From NCBI GenBank assembly GCA_033557685.1, contig JAWQRN010000479.1, positions 1-29,067 on the forward strand: a stretch of 29,067 nt of DNA. Reading direction: 5' to 3'. The notes under the pieces are model-generated. The model ran no database searches. It was given only the letters and a program-made list of their open reading frames with translations, and was not told where the DNA came from. Both the position numbers and the translations under genes were made by a program. Shown here piece after piece: positions 10,901 through 18,224 of this stretch (position 1 is the stretch's first letter; every line of letters begins with the position of its first letter). The DNA comes from Sperchopsis tessellata (taxonomy: Eukaryota > Arthropoda > Insecta > Coleoptera > Hydrophilidae).

Positions 10901-11900
10901 TTTCACATTCTTCCAAGCAATATAATATGATTATTCAGAACATCCAAGGCTTTTGGGCAGGTAGTAGTACACTGTAACTACTTTATTATATTGGTTAAAC
11001 AAATTTTTTATATTTTGTTCATTGTTTTTGCTTATGTAGTTTTCTTTTAATTCCAGGAAAAGATATGCTTAACGAAGTGTATGAAAAAGACAACCCTGAC
11101 TCTGGAGAATCTTCTGCTCGCCAAACACCTCAACCAACGGCCCATAACAAGGATATTCAGGCAACTTTCGCTAAACAAGTTGCCCAGGCTATCAATGATG
11201 AGCCGTCAATTGATGATAGTGAACACTCTAATCATGAGCTACATATGGAGCCAACTCCTCATATGTATCACCCCCATCAGGCTGTGCAAAGTAGTACTCG
11301 TGAACATTTAGCTCAGAGTAGTAAACTGCAGGTCAGTACCATTAATAATATTAGCAGAGGAAAATTACTGCTAATATATAAAATTCTACTTCTGATATTA
11401 ATAGTTTGTTTCATTTCAGCCACAAACAAAAGAATTTATCCCTGGCAGTGGTACTGCAAGTTGTACTTCGAAGGAAACTCCTGTAGTATCTGCGATTACA
11501 GATGCTGTAGAAGTAACAGTAAAACCAAAAGATAGGGAGAGTCCTATCAAAGGGACTCGTAAACCAAGAGAAACTCGTGAGCAACAACCCCCAAGGGATC
11601 ATCATAAGGAAGCGAACAAAGAAGTTCCTGTGAAGGAACCTTTACCTGAGAAGGTCAAAGAAGAACCCAAGCCAAAAGAGATTACTTGTGCTGCTAGTGC
11701 ACCTCCTCCAGCTAAGGAAATCAGGGAAACAGTTCCTGCCGTTCGGGAGCCCAGAGAAGAAAAACGAAGCCAGAAAAAAGAAAAGAGTGAACCGAAGCAA
11801 ATTCCTCCACTAACCCCTAGTATAGTTAGTAACGAAACCGCACCAGAATGTGTTCCAGTTGCAACCTCTGCAGCTTCATCGCCAACTGCTACGGATAACG
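1881..11900 (+). CDS. eIF4G: eIF4G N-terminal part, seven spliced exons, 3' incomplete
   Basis: Translation initiation factor 4 gamma is the cytoplasmic scaffold of the cap-binding complex eIF4F. Joining exons 1881-1974, 5292-5467, 6467-6553, 8477-8675, 8826-9011, 11057-11331 and 11420-11900 gives 1498 coding bases in one continuous frame: 499 residues plus one base. All introns are GT..AG and the phases agree at every junction. Seen: residues 1-230 are rich in Pro, Gln, Asn and Tyr. Residues 233-258 contain KKRRSHAIPVIDPNTGK followed by DMLNEVYE, which aligns with the PABP-RRM2 binding box of animal eIF4G (family knowledge). Residues 335-349 match the PAM2 pattern. Residues 340-499 are Lys/Glu/Pro-rich. 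The ATG at 1881 has A at -3 and an in-frame TAG at 1830-1832. Missing: the eIF4E-binding motif, MIF4G and MA3 domains, which must lie beyond the window; this is roughly the N-terminal third of an insect eIF4G. Inference: one orthologous gene, actively constrained, since exons stay open and GC-richer than the introns. Confidence 0.92.
1975..5291 (+). other. Intron 1 of eIF4G
   Basis: A 3317-bp AT-rich intron, from GTAAGT to TTATAG. Apart from the tandem array at 2866-3420 I see no gene or transposon protein in it. The short minus-strand open frame at 4845-5045 has no family resemblance. Confidence 0.8.
2866..3420. repeat. Tandem repeat, about 147-bp unit, 3.6 copies
   Basis: The block TT(C/A)ATTTTTTTAAACTTCT recurs at 2878, 3023, 3170 and 3321, a period of 145-151 bp. 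Each unit contains ACAAATTTATTTGTAA and TTTTAATATGTAGCGG. The fourth copy lacks an internal stretch of about 60 bp (the ATCCAAAATATTATAATTA part). Copies differ by a few percent, so the array is not brand new. Confidence 0.9.
5292..5467 (+). CDS. eIF4G: eIF4G coding exon 2 (Gln/Pro-rich)
   Basis: The acceptor is TTTTATAG and the donor is ATA|GTAAGT. In phase with exon 1 it encodes residues 32-90: Gln/Pro/Asn-rich sequence with stretches such as GNQQQFVPQPQNPSGNQGP and VQQIQQQNINI. No folded domain is expected; this corresponds to the disordered N-terminus of eIF4G. Base composition is clearly GC-richer than the flanking introns. It ends in phase 0. Confidence 0.88.
5468..6466 (+). other. Intron 2 of eIF4G
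   Basis: A 999-bp intron with T-rich tracts and a strong polypyrimidine stretch before the TAG acceptor. No embedded gene or recognisable repeat. Open frames at 5378-5641 and 5635-5838 are exon 2 read through into intron, or chance. Confidence 0.8.
6467..6553 (+). CDS. eIF4G: eIF4G coding exon 3 (small, 29 codons)
   Basis: The acceptor is TTTTTTTCTTCTAG and the donor is CCG|GTAAGT. At 87 bp in phase 0 it encodes residues 91-119, including FVQNPRGGQSYYRAPAPSN. Its length is a multiple of three and both borders are phase 0, so it could be skipped without shifting the frame. Arg/Gly/Tyr/Pro-rich character matches the low-complexity N-terminal part of animal eIF4G. Confidence 0.84.
6554..8476 (+). 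other. Intron 3 of eIF4G
   Basis: A 1923-bp intron. It contains the MITE at 7432-7672 and an imperfect palindrome, AATTCAAC...GTTGAATT, near 6798. No coding sequence is recognised; the open frame at 6872-7066 on the minus strand is AT-rich noise. Confidence 0.8.
7432..7672. mobile_element. MITE-like element with long imperfect terminal inverted repeats
   Basis: The left end, CAGTATAGTACTACAGTGTG (7434 on), and the reverse complement of the right end, CAATAGTGAGTACAGTATGA (from 7670), align with gaps. The similarity continues inward for roughly 70 bp through GACA..AT..TCTCTT, a GTTAACTG-like block and ACAGAGA. Both ends are bordered by TA, as expected for a Tc1/mariner-type TA target duplication. 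The element is about 240 bp with no coding capacity. Family assignment is inference. Confidence 0.6.
8477..8675 (+). CDS. eIF4G: eIF4G coding exon 4 (Tyr/Pro/Thr-rich)
   Basis: The acceptor is TTTTCTTTTTAAG and the donor is CAAT|GTAAGT. It encodes residues 120-185 plus one base, starting THQMYHTPQMQYVQTPTPSP and passing through NYVTPNYPLLPGQPFALSF. Tyr- and Pro-rich sequence just before the PABP-binding box is typical of animal eIF4G. An open frame also runs in from the intron at 8423, but the splice acceptor and phase set the exon start at 8477. It ends in phase 1. Confidence 0.9.
8676..8825 (+). other. Intron 4 of eIF4G
   Basis: A compact 150-bp intron, GTAAGT to TTATTACAG. Nothing else is in it. 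Confidence 0.88.
8826..9011 (+). CDS. eIF4G: eIF4G coding exon 5 (carries most of PABP-RRM2 box)
   Basis: The acceptor is TCTTATTACAG and the donor is ACAG|GTACAG. It encodes residues 186-247 plus one base. The first half is YPYTPQQMSTMPRQVTPQQ-like low complexity; the last 16 codons are KKRRSHAIPVIDPNT preceded by Asn. This basic-then-(I/V)xDP pattern is the conserved PABP-binding box of animal eIF4G, whose vertebrate form also has a basic cluster, Ile residues and Asp-Pro-Asn. The rest of the box (GKDMLNEV) is on exon 6, 2045 bp away. The intron before this exon is short (150 bp). Confidence 0.94.
9161..9324. repeat. 82-bp direct tandem duplication
   Basis: Copy one (9161-9242) and copy two (9243-9324) begin AAAAACCTGAAAATATTTTC and end TCTGGGGGAAAATG. 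I count two differences (AAAGCATATACTATA against AAATCATATACAATA), about 98 percent identity, so the duplication is young. The unit is not recognised as coding. Confidence 0.95.
10140..10490 (-). pseudogene. LINE ORF2 C-terminal remnant
   Basis: On the minus strand a decayed but clear non-LTR retrotransposon C-terminus reads LLYGVESWT, then LEAFELWTYLRILKGSWTNH, then a frame change and KEQEILIAVKVRKLEYL, and ends near VTMIANI. The order (L-YG-E-WT, E-W-RR-L-SWT-, then KR-L-YLGH- and -MIAN) is the standard end of reverse-transcriptase ORF2 in many insect LINEs. Stops and frameshifts make it non-functional. Clade cannot be fixed by eye. It lies antisense within eIF4G intron 5. Confidence 0.8.
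10600..10795 (-). pseudogene. Jockey/CR1-type LINE reverse-transcriptase remnant
   Basis: The minus strand reads GVPRRSILGSTLFLLYVND, then a stop, then MFQYAHDTLLLSGRQLQ. The family pattern is GVPQGS-LGPLLF--Y-ND followed by the catalytic -YADDT, so the first catalytic Asp codon has become His here. Only the palm core survives. It differs in type from the adjacent C-terminal fragment at 10140-10490, so the two are probably separate insertions. Confidence 0.8.
11057..11331 (+). CDS. eIF4G: eIF4G coding exon 6 (end of PABP box, acidic linker, first half of PAM2-like motif)
   Basis: The acceptor is TTTAATTCCAG and the donor is CTGCAG|GTCAGT. It encodes residues 248-339. It begins GKDMLNEVYEKDNPDSGE, completing the PABP-RRM2 box. 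An acidic, Ser/His-rich linker follows (AINDEPSIDDSEHSNHELHM), and the exon closes with SSKLQ, which joins PQTKEFIPGS on exon 7. The open frame continues through the 88-bp intron to a TAG at 11533-11535, so intron retention would change the protein rather than stop it at once. Confidence 0.94.
11317..11446 (+). other. eIF4G: PAM2-like PABP-MLLE binding motif, split by intron 6
   Basis: After splicing of 11332-11419 the protein reads SSKLQPQTKEFIPGS (residues 335-349). PAM2 motifs of Paip, eRF3, ataxin-2 and Tob proteins follow the pattern L-N-x-x-A-x-x-F-x-P and bind the C-terminal MLLE domain of PABP (family knowledge). Here Leu338, Pro340, Glu344, Phe345 and Pro347 occupy the expected places, with Leu to Phe spacing of seven. 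Two positions deviate: Gln for Asn and Thr for Ala. Binding is inferred from the motif only. Confidence 0.65.
11332..11419 (+). other. Intron 6 of eIF4G (88 bp, splits PAM2-like motif)
   Basis: GTCAGT donor and TTTCATTTCAG acceptor. Its length is not a multiple of three and it has no in-frame stop, so retention would add a hydrophobic Leu/Ile-rich stretch and shift the frame to a TAG at 11533. Confidence 0.9.
11420..11900 (+). CDS. eIF4G: eIF4G coding exon 7 (second half of PAM2-like motif, Lys/Glu/Pro-rich)
   Basis: The acceptor is GTTTCATTTCAG and the donor is AACG|GTAAGT. It encodes residues 340-499 plus one base. It opens PQTKEFIPGSGTASC, then becomes strongly charged with KVKEEPKPKE and REEKRSQKKEKSEPKQ, and ends in a Ser/Thr/Ala-rich stretch (VATSAASSPTATDN). 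The charged region precedes the eIF4E-binding site in animal eIF4G, which is not in this exon. Exon 7 leaves phase 1, so any true next exon must accept phase 1. Confidence 0.92.
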
Positions 11901-14900
11901 GTAAGTGTTCTTTTTTGTAAATTTTTTTTATAAATTTATTTTATTTCACTCAGGAGTGGACGTAGAACACCCAACTTCATTCTTTACTATCAAACAAATT
12001 TAAAAATATATATTTAACTAATTAAATACAATGTTTATGGTATTTTACCAAATATAATAAATCGCTGTGAATTTCTTTTCATACAAGATATTTTTGTTTA
12101 CATTTGATCTTTTTAGATTGATAAATGTCCATGCATTTCAATTCTATTAGGATCGGGTGTACTTAATTTGGATTTAACTGCCAGAGTTAATTATATAATT
12201 GAAGTGAAACGAAAGCCATATTGTAGTTATTAAGCTAAATTTTATCCAGTTATTGTAAAAAAGTACAGTTCAAATAGGAGCTCTCTTAACCAACTTGTTG
12301 GACTATGCAACATGCAGCGTTCAACTATCAAGGATGCCACATTTGACTGCAAGCGAGGACGAGAGGAAGTGCGGCAGAAAAGAGCCAAATTAACAGCCTG
12401 AAGCTACGGTAAACGATGATAATAATAATAAAAAGTGAAGGAACTACTGCAAACATTTAAATTACTAGACTTTAAAATTACTGATTTTATTAAATATTTG
12501 TGGTTATATTGATATATTATGCTTTTTATGTTGGTATTATGTTATAAGTTGGAGTAAAACATTCAAGTTTTGTGTCTGCTTCATTTTTATGATCCTTGTC
12601 TTTAAACAATTTTTTGATTAAATGTGGGATAACCAGTCCCAGGCAGGCTGATTCAGAAGGCTTCTACTTACTTTTTGAAAAATAATTACAATAAAAGTTT
12701 TTTTAATCATTTCAATATCTTTTTATTGGTAATTTAAGATCTAAATGCTGGTAATTTTCTGTACTTTAAACCTAAGTAGTTCCATTTTATTTCTTTTGAA
12801 GTGTCTACTGTCAATAAATTTATCAACCGGTATAAACATAACCCAATTCTATATTTTAACTTTTAATACATGTAAGTTAATTACTATAACTTTCATCATA
12901 AATGAGCATTTTATTCATAAAAAGTCATGTATGTATAGAGACAAACTTTATGCCTGATGGCTTATAAATTTAAAATCCTCTTAAATAGTTCAATAAGGAA
13001 TGTTTCATCTTTTAAAGTTGGCGATGTGTACAAAATTCTTCAAAGTAGAATTTTTTGGATAAGTTACTATGATAATTTTGGTAGGTATTCCAAGAATTTT
13101 TGTTAATTTGCAAAGCATGTTTATATGGGTTGTACAAAGGTGGATTTTGTATGCCTGATTCGTGTTAATTGTTCTAAGGACTGTTGTTTCAAAAACTGCG
13201 ATATTTTTCTAAGAAGCCTTTTGTATATTTATGTTAATTATGGCTCCTACTCCCAATATAGGTGTATTATCAGTAGCAGTTCTATTATTTTTGTAAATGA
13301 ACAAGATACCTAAAATGTAGCCTTGCTGATATTTTTTGTGTAAATTTTCAGGTTGAACGTATGATCTATGAATGTGTCTACCTTGTTCCATAAATTGTTT
13401 CAGTAATTTGTAAATTTATATGTGGTAACAACTTGTGATAAAAACATAAATAGTTGTGTTGTTGCCATAAATCATTCACAGTGGATTGACAATACCATAC
13501 AAAACTATGATGCTACATAGAATTAATTTATTTCTTTTGGCTACATTCGTTCTCTTGTATGTCTGTTTCAACGGTAGAGGTAATCGAGCTGATTAGAGGG
13601 AATTTTAAATATATTTGGTACTCTTGACAAGCTGTCAAAATTACTTATTATCTGAAACTATTTTATATCAGGTTATGTTTCACTTGATGATAGGAATACA
13701 CATATGAAACTCGCCCCACTGCCTGTGAAATAGCTATATATGATCTCCATAGCATTAAGAGATATCAAGACAATGTACCTGTCGTTGCAATGTTATTTAT
13801 ATGTTCTTATAGGCTTAAGCTATCCAGTGTGGATGAACTATGGGAGTTAACGCGTTTATTTTGAATTGCCACATTCTAAACCATGCAAATGTGCTTAGTA
13901 GGTTTTTTTGTAACTCTATGAATATAGAGCTGAAATCAAAGCAGTATAATCAGTGAGGTGAAAGATGTAAGAAAACTGGTCCTTATCTACTGCACCTTTA
14001 AATTTGGGTTATAAATATCGAAACAGAAAATATTATAAAGACAATTGAATTTTTCATATCCAATGCTGCTTTGTTGGAATCTATCGCCTATAAAATGTAA
14101 TCAATAATATTTAAATCATTAACAAAACAATTACACTTAAGTTTCGGTGCAATGTCCATCAATATTCCTAGATAGTATCTGGTGATTGTATTTTTCAAAA
14201 CTAGCGACGTATAAATTGTTCTGTAATTAATTTTCAATTAAGAAAAGCAGAAATTTAAAACCTTCATGCTACAATGGAGATAATGTTGTGACAAGTGAGC
14301 AGCTGTAAAAACTTGCTTCAACTGTCAGTTTTTGGTACTATTGACAAAATGTAGAGGCTGAGATTGTTTAAGTCGATCAGATTTTTTATGAATATCTATA
14401 AAGTTTTTGATATTTTCACTTCAAATTTAACTAGTATGTTAGAACTGATATGAGTGCAACAGCCACTTTTCAGTATTTAATTTTTGTAAACAATTTAGAA
14501 ATATTGATCTTTTTTACGTCCGTTTATAAAGATTATATATATATATATTTATTATTTTGTAATGCTAGTAACATTTTTTTATGGTTCGAGTTTTCTCCAA
14601 AATAGTTGAGGAAAATGTGATTAATATTTGATCCTAGCCCTTGCAGCATTAAGAGTAACTACTAAATGACGAGTTCACATGATGTAGATAATTTCATCCC
14701 ATTTTTTTATAATAGAATCTTTTAAATGTAGCAATTACATTATGATCATGCTTTCATCATAGTCTTTAATAAGTTATTACAGTTATAAACTTTTTTTTTA
14801 ATATGGTGAAAACATTGAAAATTAGTGCAAAGGATTGAAAAATTAAATTGGTTCAACTCCTATACATATACAGGTAAATATATGCACTAATTGCATGTCA

Positions 14901-15050
14901 ATCATTTTTGTTTAGGATACTACTGGACACACGAAGAAGATGGCTATAATACACAATTATATGTTGCCCCCGGGAGGCAGTGAGTTTTTGTACTAATCAA
15001 TAACCTGTGCTGAGTTTCATCATGTTAATCAACTTACTATATCATTTAGA
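11901..15050 (+). other. Start of presumed intron 7, mostly featureless
   Basis: AT-rich DNA after the exon 7 donor. It contains a GC-richer patch of unknown origin at about 12280-12410, a short AAT run near 12418, a short TA run near 14537, and the weak exon candidate at 14916-14979. Open frames at 12745-12957, 13125-13313 and 13209-13391 look like chance. Confidence 0.6.
14916..14979 (+). CDS. Candidate alternative exon 8 of eIF4G (weak)
   Basis: A 64-bp segment lies between a good acceptor (TTTTTGTTTAG, with CTAAT about 30 bp upstream as a possible branch site) and a strong donor (GCA|GTGAGT). Joined to exon 7 in phase 1 it stays open and reads GYYWTHEEDGYNTQLYVAPG. If the donor were not used, the next codons are CAG then TGA (14981-14983), ending a protein of 521 residues. 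I do not recognise this peptide from eIF4G of other animals. A random 64-bp segment here would be open fairly often, so the support is only splice-site quality and phase. Confidence 0.28.
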
Positions 15051-15054
15051 TCAT

Positions 15055-15240
15055 ATAAAAATTCTGTTACAAAAATTATAAATATAAATTTTTAATATAT
15101 ATTTTCTTTTCTTATCATCGGTTCCTTTTAAAACGGATTCGGTGTCGAGGTATTTATATCTACACTTATCCTGAACCAAATCCTTTCCATCTGTCCAGTT
15201 CACACACCTCCCATTCAGCATGTCTTCTTCCTTCTCCACG
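15055..15240 (-). pseudogene. LINE reverse-transcriptase fragment
   Basis: The minus-strand reading contains WTDGKDLVQDKCRYKYLDTE followed by KGTDDKK. This resembles the segment after the YADD motif in many LINEs, where the pattern is F/YKYLG----EGTDD-EI--RI. No further domain is visible. The fragment is short and the family unassigned. Confidence 0.5.
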
Positions 15241-15269
15241 TTGTATGTAGCTATCTTTATTTAGCAATA

Positions 15270-15790
15270 TATTTCTATTATAGTTAATTATTTATAGAAA
15301 TCTTTAAAGTTATTCCTTAAATATATGTTTAATTTATTTTTAAACCTAATTATATTATCACTCAGCTTCAATCTTTCTGTTAATTTGTTGAAATGTGCCA
15401 GCCCTTCATATAATATGCATTTCATAGAAGAGCTTTTATTCACACTTGTGATGTGAATTGATGCATGAGATCTTAGATGATATGGAGTTTCATTTTCGCT
15501 AATTCTTAGTTATTCTGTTAGTTTTTCTGGAGCCAAACCAGCATTCATTCAATATAGTAATACTATATATAGTTACTGGTAACCAGTCAAATATAATATT
15601 TGACATTCTTTGTATCTTAGTATAAATGTCACAGCCTAATAATATTATCATGGCTTTATTCTGTAGAAAAGAAGTCATTCTATGTTTGTTTGGTTGCTGG
15701 AGAAAGGTATTGTTTAATAATATTTGGAGTGTAGTTCAACAATTGTATTATAAATGAGCCTCTTGGTCTAAGGGATCATTTGTTTAGTTC
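15270..15790 (-). pseudogene. Jockey/CR1-type LINE C-terminal remnant
   Basis: Minus-strand frames give, in order, LIYNTIVE, IILGCDIYTKIQRM, WLPVT, HLRSHASIHI, CILYEGLAHFNKLTERLKL and FKNKLNIYLRNNFKDFYK before a stop. This follows the Jockey/CR1 ORF2 tail: -Y-S-V-PH--YC, LQ--AAR-I, -ML--L-W--, then -R---------F--G---FN-LP--I, F---LK-YL. Stops and frameshifts are present. The 3' end lies near 15280. Confidence 0.7.
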
Positions 15791-15809
15791 ATCCCCAAGA
15801 ACATTATAG

Positions 15810-15910
15810 ACCCTCCTGTTCCACGATTCTACCTCTTATGCGCATATCTATGTATCTGCCATTTTTATAAATGGCAATAATGTTGGTCTTTTCTAAACTC
15901 ATTCTCATGT
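15810..15910 (-). pseudogene. LINE reverse-transcriptase fragment (SLEKT ... RGRIVEQ)
   Basis: The minus strand reads MSLEKTNIIAIYKNGRYIDM followed by RIRGRIVEQ. The pattern GLKMN-SKTK-M-------------I-G--VEQV is the stretch just after the YADD motif of many LINE reverse transcriptases. The adjoining DNA to 16130 may be more of the same element but is too decayed to read. Confidence 0.6.
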
Positions 15911-16332
15911 TTTAACGAGTCAGTTTCACGAATCTTCAGGTTATTCTGCTTAGTATCTTCAGAACCCACACACACATCGTCCTCAAACCACTTGCTCGGA
16001 CCGGAGCATTCTATAGTGTTTTATGGTTCATGTGCAACGCATTATTTCTACGCGTGCACTGCTTCAGTATATCAGCCATTATCACCACAAAGAATAATGC
16101 ACTCCTACCTACCTTTCCCCCCCCCCTGATGTCTCAAATGTCATGTGTTCCTTGATTTTACATAATTTTGACTCATAAATGCTCTACTGCTTCTACTCCC
16201 TCATCTCAAAGTCTCGCACAATTTTCTTTTTTTTTCCATTTGGTCAAAAGCCTTTTTCATAATCCTCAAATCCCAAAAATTCCTTTTTACCATGTCTCCT
16301 GTTACCTCAGTACTTACGAGTGGTCCTGGCTA

Positions 16333-16578
16333 CCATTTCCCTTCCCAATTTTACATTTTCGCTCCTTGATATTTTCTTCAAATTGTTCTCTCAACTTGGT
16401 ATCTAGCATCCTCTTAGTAAGCATGTACCTCTGTATTTTCACATTGCTCTCTCTACCATTTCCCTTCCCAATTTAACATTTTCGCTCCTTGAGATTTTCG
16501 TCAAATTGTTTTCTCAGCTTGGTATCTAGCATCCTCTTAGTAAGCATCTACCTATATATTTTCACACTGCTCTCTCTC
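16333..16578. repeat. 123-bp tandem duplication inside ORF1-like remnant
   Basis: CCATTTCCCTTCCCAATTT starts at 16333 and again at 16456, and similarity runs through TTGGTATCTAGCATCCTCTT and AGTAAGCATCTACC to CTGCTCTCTCT. The period of 123 bp is 41 codons, so the duplication keeps frame on the minus strand. Copies differ at roughly ten positions. Confidence 0.9.
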
Positions 16579-16793
16579 TACCTTTTTGTCTATTGGGATT
16601 GTTGGCCACTTTCAGTCCTTAATTTGGCCAAAGTTTTTTCCATTTCCTCCATTCTTATATTATTTTCCCCAGCATGCTCCCTGTCCTCTTCTTTATTTCT
16701 TTCCTGCCCCCTCATTACATTCCTCGTATCGTTCACAACTCTACAAAATATTCTGTCTGTCTGCATCAATATTTTGTAAATCATCCCACTCAT
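16333..16793 (-). pseudogene. LINE ORF1-like coiled-coil remnant with internal duplication
   Basis: The minus strand has an open frame (16590-16793) ending in Glu/Lys-rich heptad-like sequence, RMEEMEKTLAKLRTESGQQ. Downstream on that strand are two copies of a 41-codon unit reading about MLTKRMLDTKLRKQFDENLK. Highly charged helical sequence of this kind is typical of LINE ORF1 proteins or gag-like leaders. No zinc knuckle or RRM is visible, so the assignment is tentative. Confidence 0.45.
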
Positions 16794-18220
16794 CTAAATT
16801 AGTAATTTAGGCATATGCTTGCATGGACTTTTGTGTGAAATTAAATTCTCAACAATAAAGGTCATGTACCACTGCAAGATCTACAAATTGAAATGTGCGT
16901 TAAACACTTGATCTGTACAGGGTGTAAAATTAATGTTGGAACAGGAAATTTCCATGTGAAATGAATCTTCTGCGATTATTGGCACTCCCAATTGTTAAAG
17001 AGCAAATTGGTAAGTAGATAAATTATTTAGAATTAAAAACTACACTCAGTATGCGATTCAATTTCGAGAAATTTGAGAAACTATTATGTACATTATCAAT
17101 TTTTTCAAGCTTGAAAATGGCAAGTAAAGGCAATTCAACATGGTTGATTGGAAGTGGTGATGGCTTCACGAGCTTTCAGGTCTGTTAGGCAGGATGCGTT
17201 ACAAAATAGAAACAGAGAATGCTCGCTTAATTACTGAAGTCTTGCTGTTTATAGAAATTTTGTACCTGCTGCATAATTGGAGGAACATTCAGCTGTTAGT
17301 GCTAAGCAAGCTCCTAATAGGACATACTGGGCACCCAAATACTTGGAAGTTCACTACTTCGGAATCTCAAAGATAAGAGGCAAGTTTGCTGCGCAACACA
17401 TTGGCGTAGCTTACCATCGGCCACCTTATGTGTGTAGTACTGTGAATGTATAGCATAAATTGAATTGTAGGTATTACTGCATTGTAAGGCTTTAAACTAA
17501 TTTCAAGTACAGTACTAAGAGAAAACATCGAGGTAATCTAGAAAAAAATAACATTTTCCATAATTAGTGTTTCTCAATTCTCTAGAAACTGATATATTAC
17601 TGGGTGTAGTTTTTAATACTGAACCAATTATCTTTATACCGTTTTGCTTTAAAGTAATTCCCTATGTCCCTAAATCAACTTTCCAGCATGTGTAGTGAAT
17701 CATGTCCCTTTTAACCAGGATTGAATATTGAACTCTACTAGTAAAACAATGTTTGAATTTTATCTGAATCTTGGAATGGCTGCCTGCGCACAGCTACAAT
17801 TTTTTTGTTCTGGTTTAGAGAAATTCAATTTGTGGTTTGGTTCTTGTTTTCAGTCTGGTGGTAGCTATGGATCAACCGGTTTTTCTTTTTCATTTTGACA
17901 TATTAGTATTTTGAGTGCCTGTGAAGTTTGGAAATAATTTCTAGGCTTATTGTTATTATTGTTTTTCGTGTTCAAAGAGATTTGGGTACTTTAATCAGTT
18001 TGTTTTGTTGGGAATAAATTTTCTAGTTCATTCATTTCCACCAAACCAATTACAGTCTTTACAAATAATATTTGTAATAAAAAGGTTTTCTATTAATTTT
18101 GAAGCTTTAGGCGGGGGCGGTGGAAAAAATTACAGAAATTACAAAGATATAAATTTTAAAGAGAAAATTGTTTATGAAAAACTATCGACTGAGAATTTAA
18201 ACTATTTAGAGCTAGTAGGC
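16794..18220. other. Intronic DNA without recognised gene
   Basis: No coding family is recognised. 17150-17440 is GC-richer than its surroundings and may be a transposon piece, but neither strand gives a familiar motif. The open frame at 18005-18391 overlaps the 3' end of the antisense LINE and is a shadow of it. Confidence 0.5.
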
Positions 18221-18224
18221 ACGA

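Larger units (their letters stand above)
9012..11056 (+). other. Intron 5 of eIF4G
   Basis: A 2045-bp intron interrupting the PABP-binding box at Gly248. It holds an 82-bp direct duplication (9161-9324) and two minus-strand LINE remnants (10140-10490 and 10600-10795). The stretch 9325-10130 has no feature I can name; the minus-strand open frame at 9690-9962 has no family resemblance. Confidence 0.85.

Noticed and set aside
16168..16810. Three plus-strand open frames of 74-102 codons
   Set aside because: They are shadows of the antisense ORF1-like remnant: Ser/Phe/Leu-rich translations arise from reading the Glu/Lys-rich strand backwards.
17194..17376. Plus open frame in a GC-richer stretch
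   Set aside because: Neither strand gives a motif, and no splice pattern links it to eIF4G.
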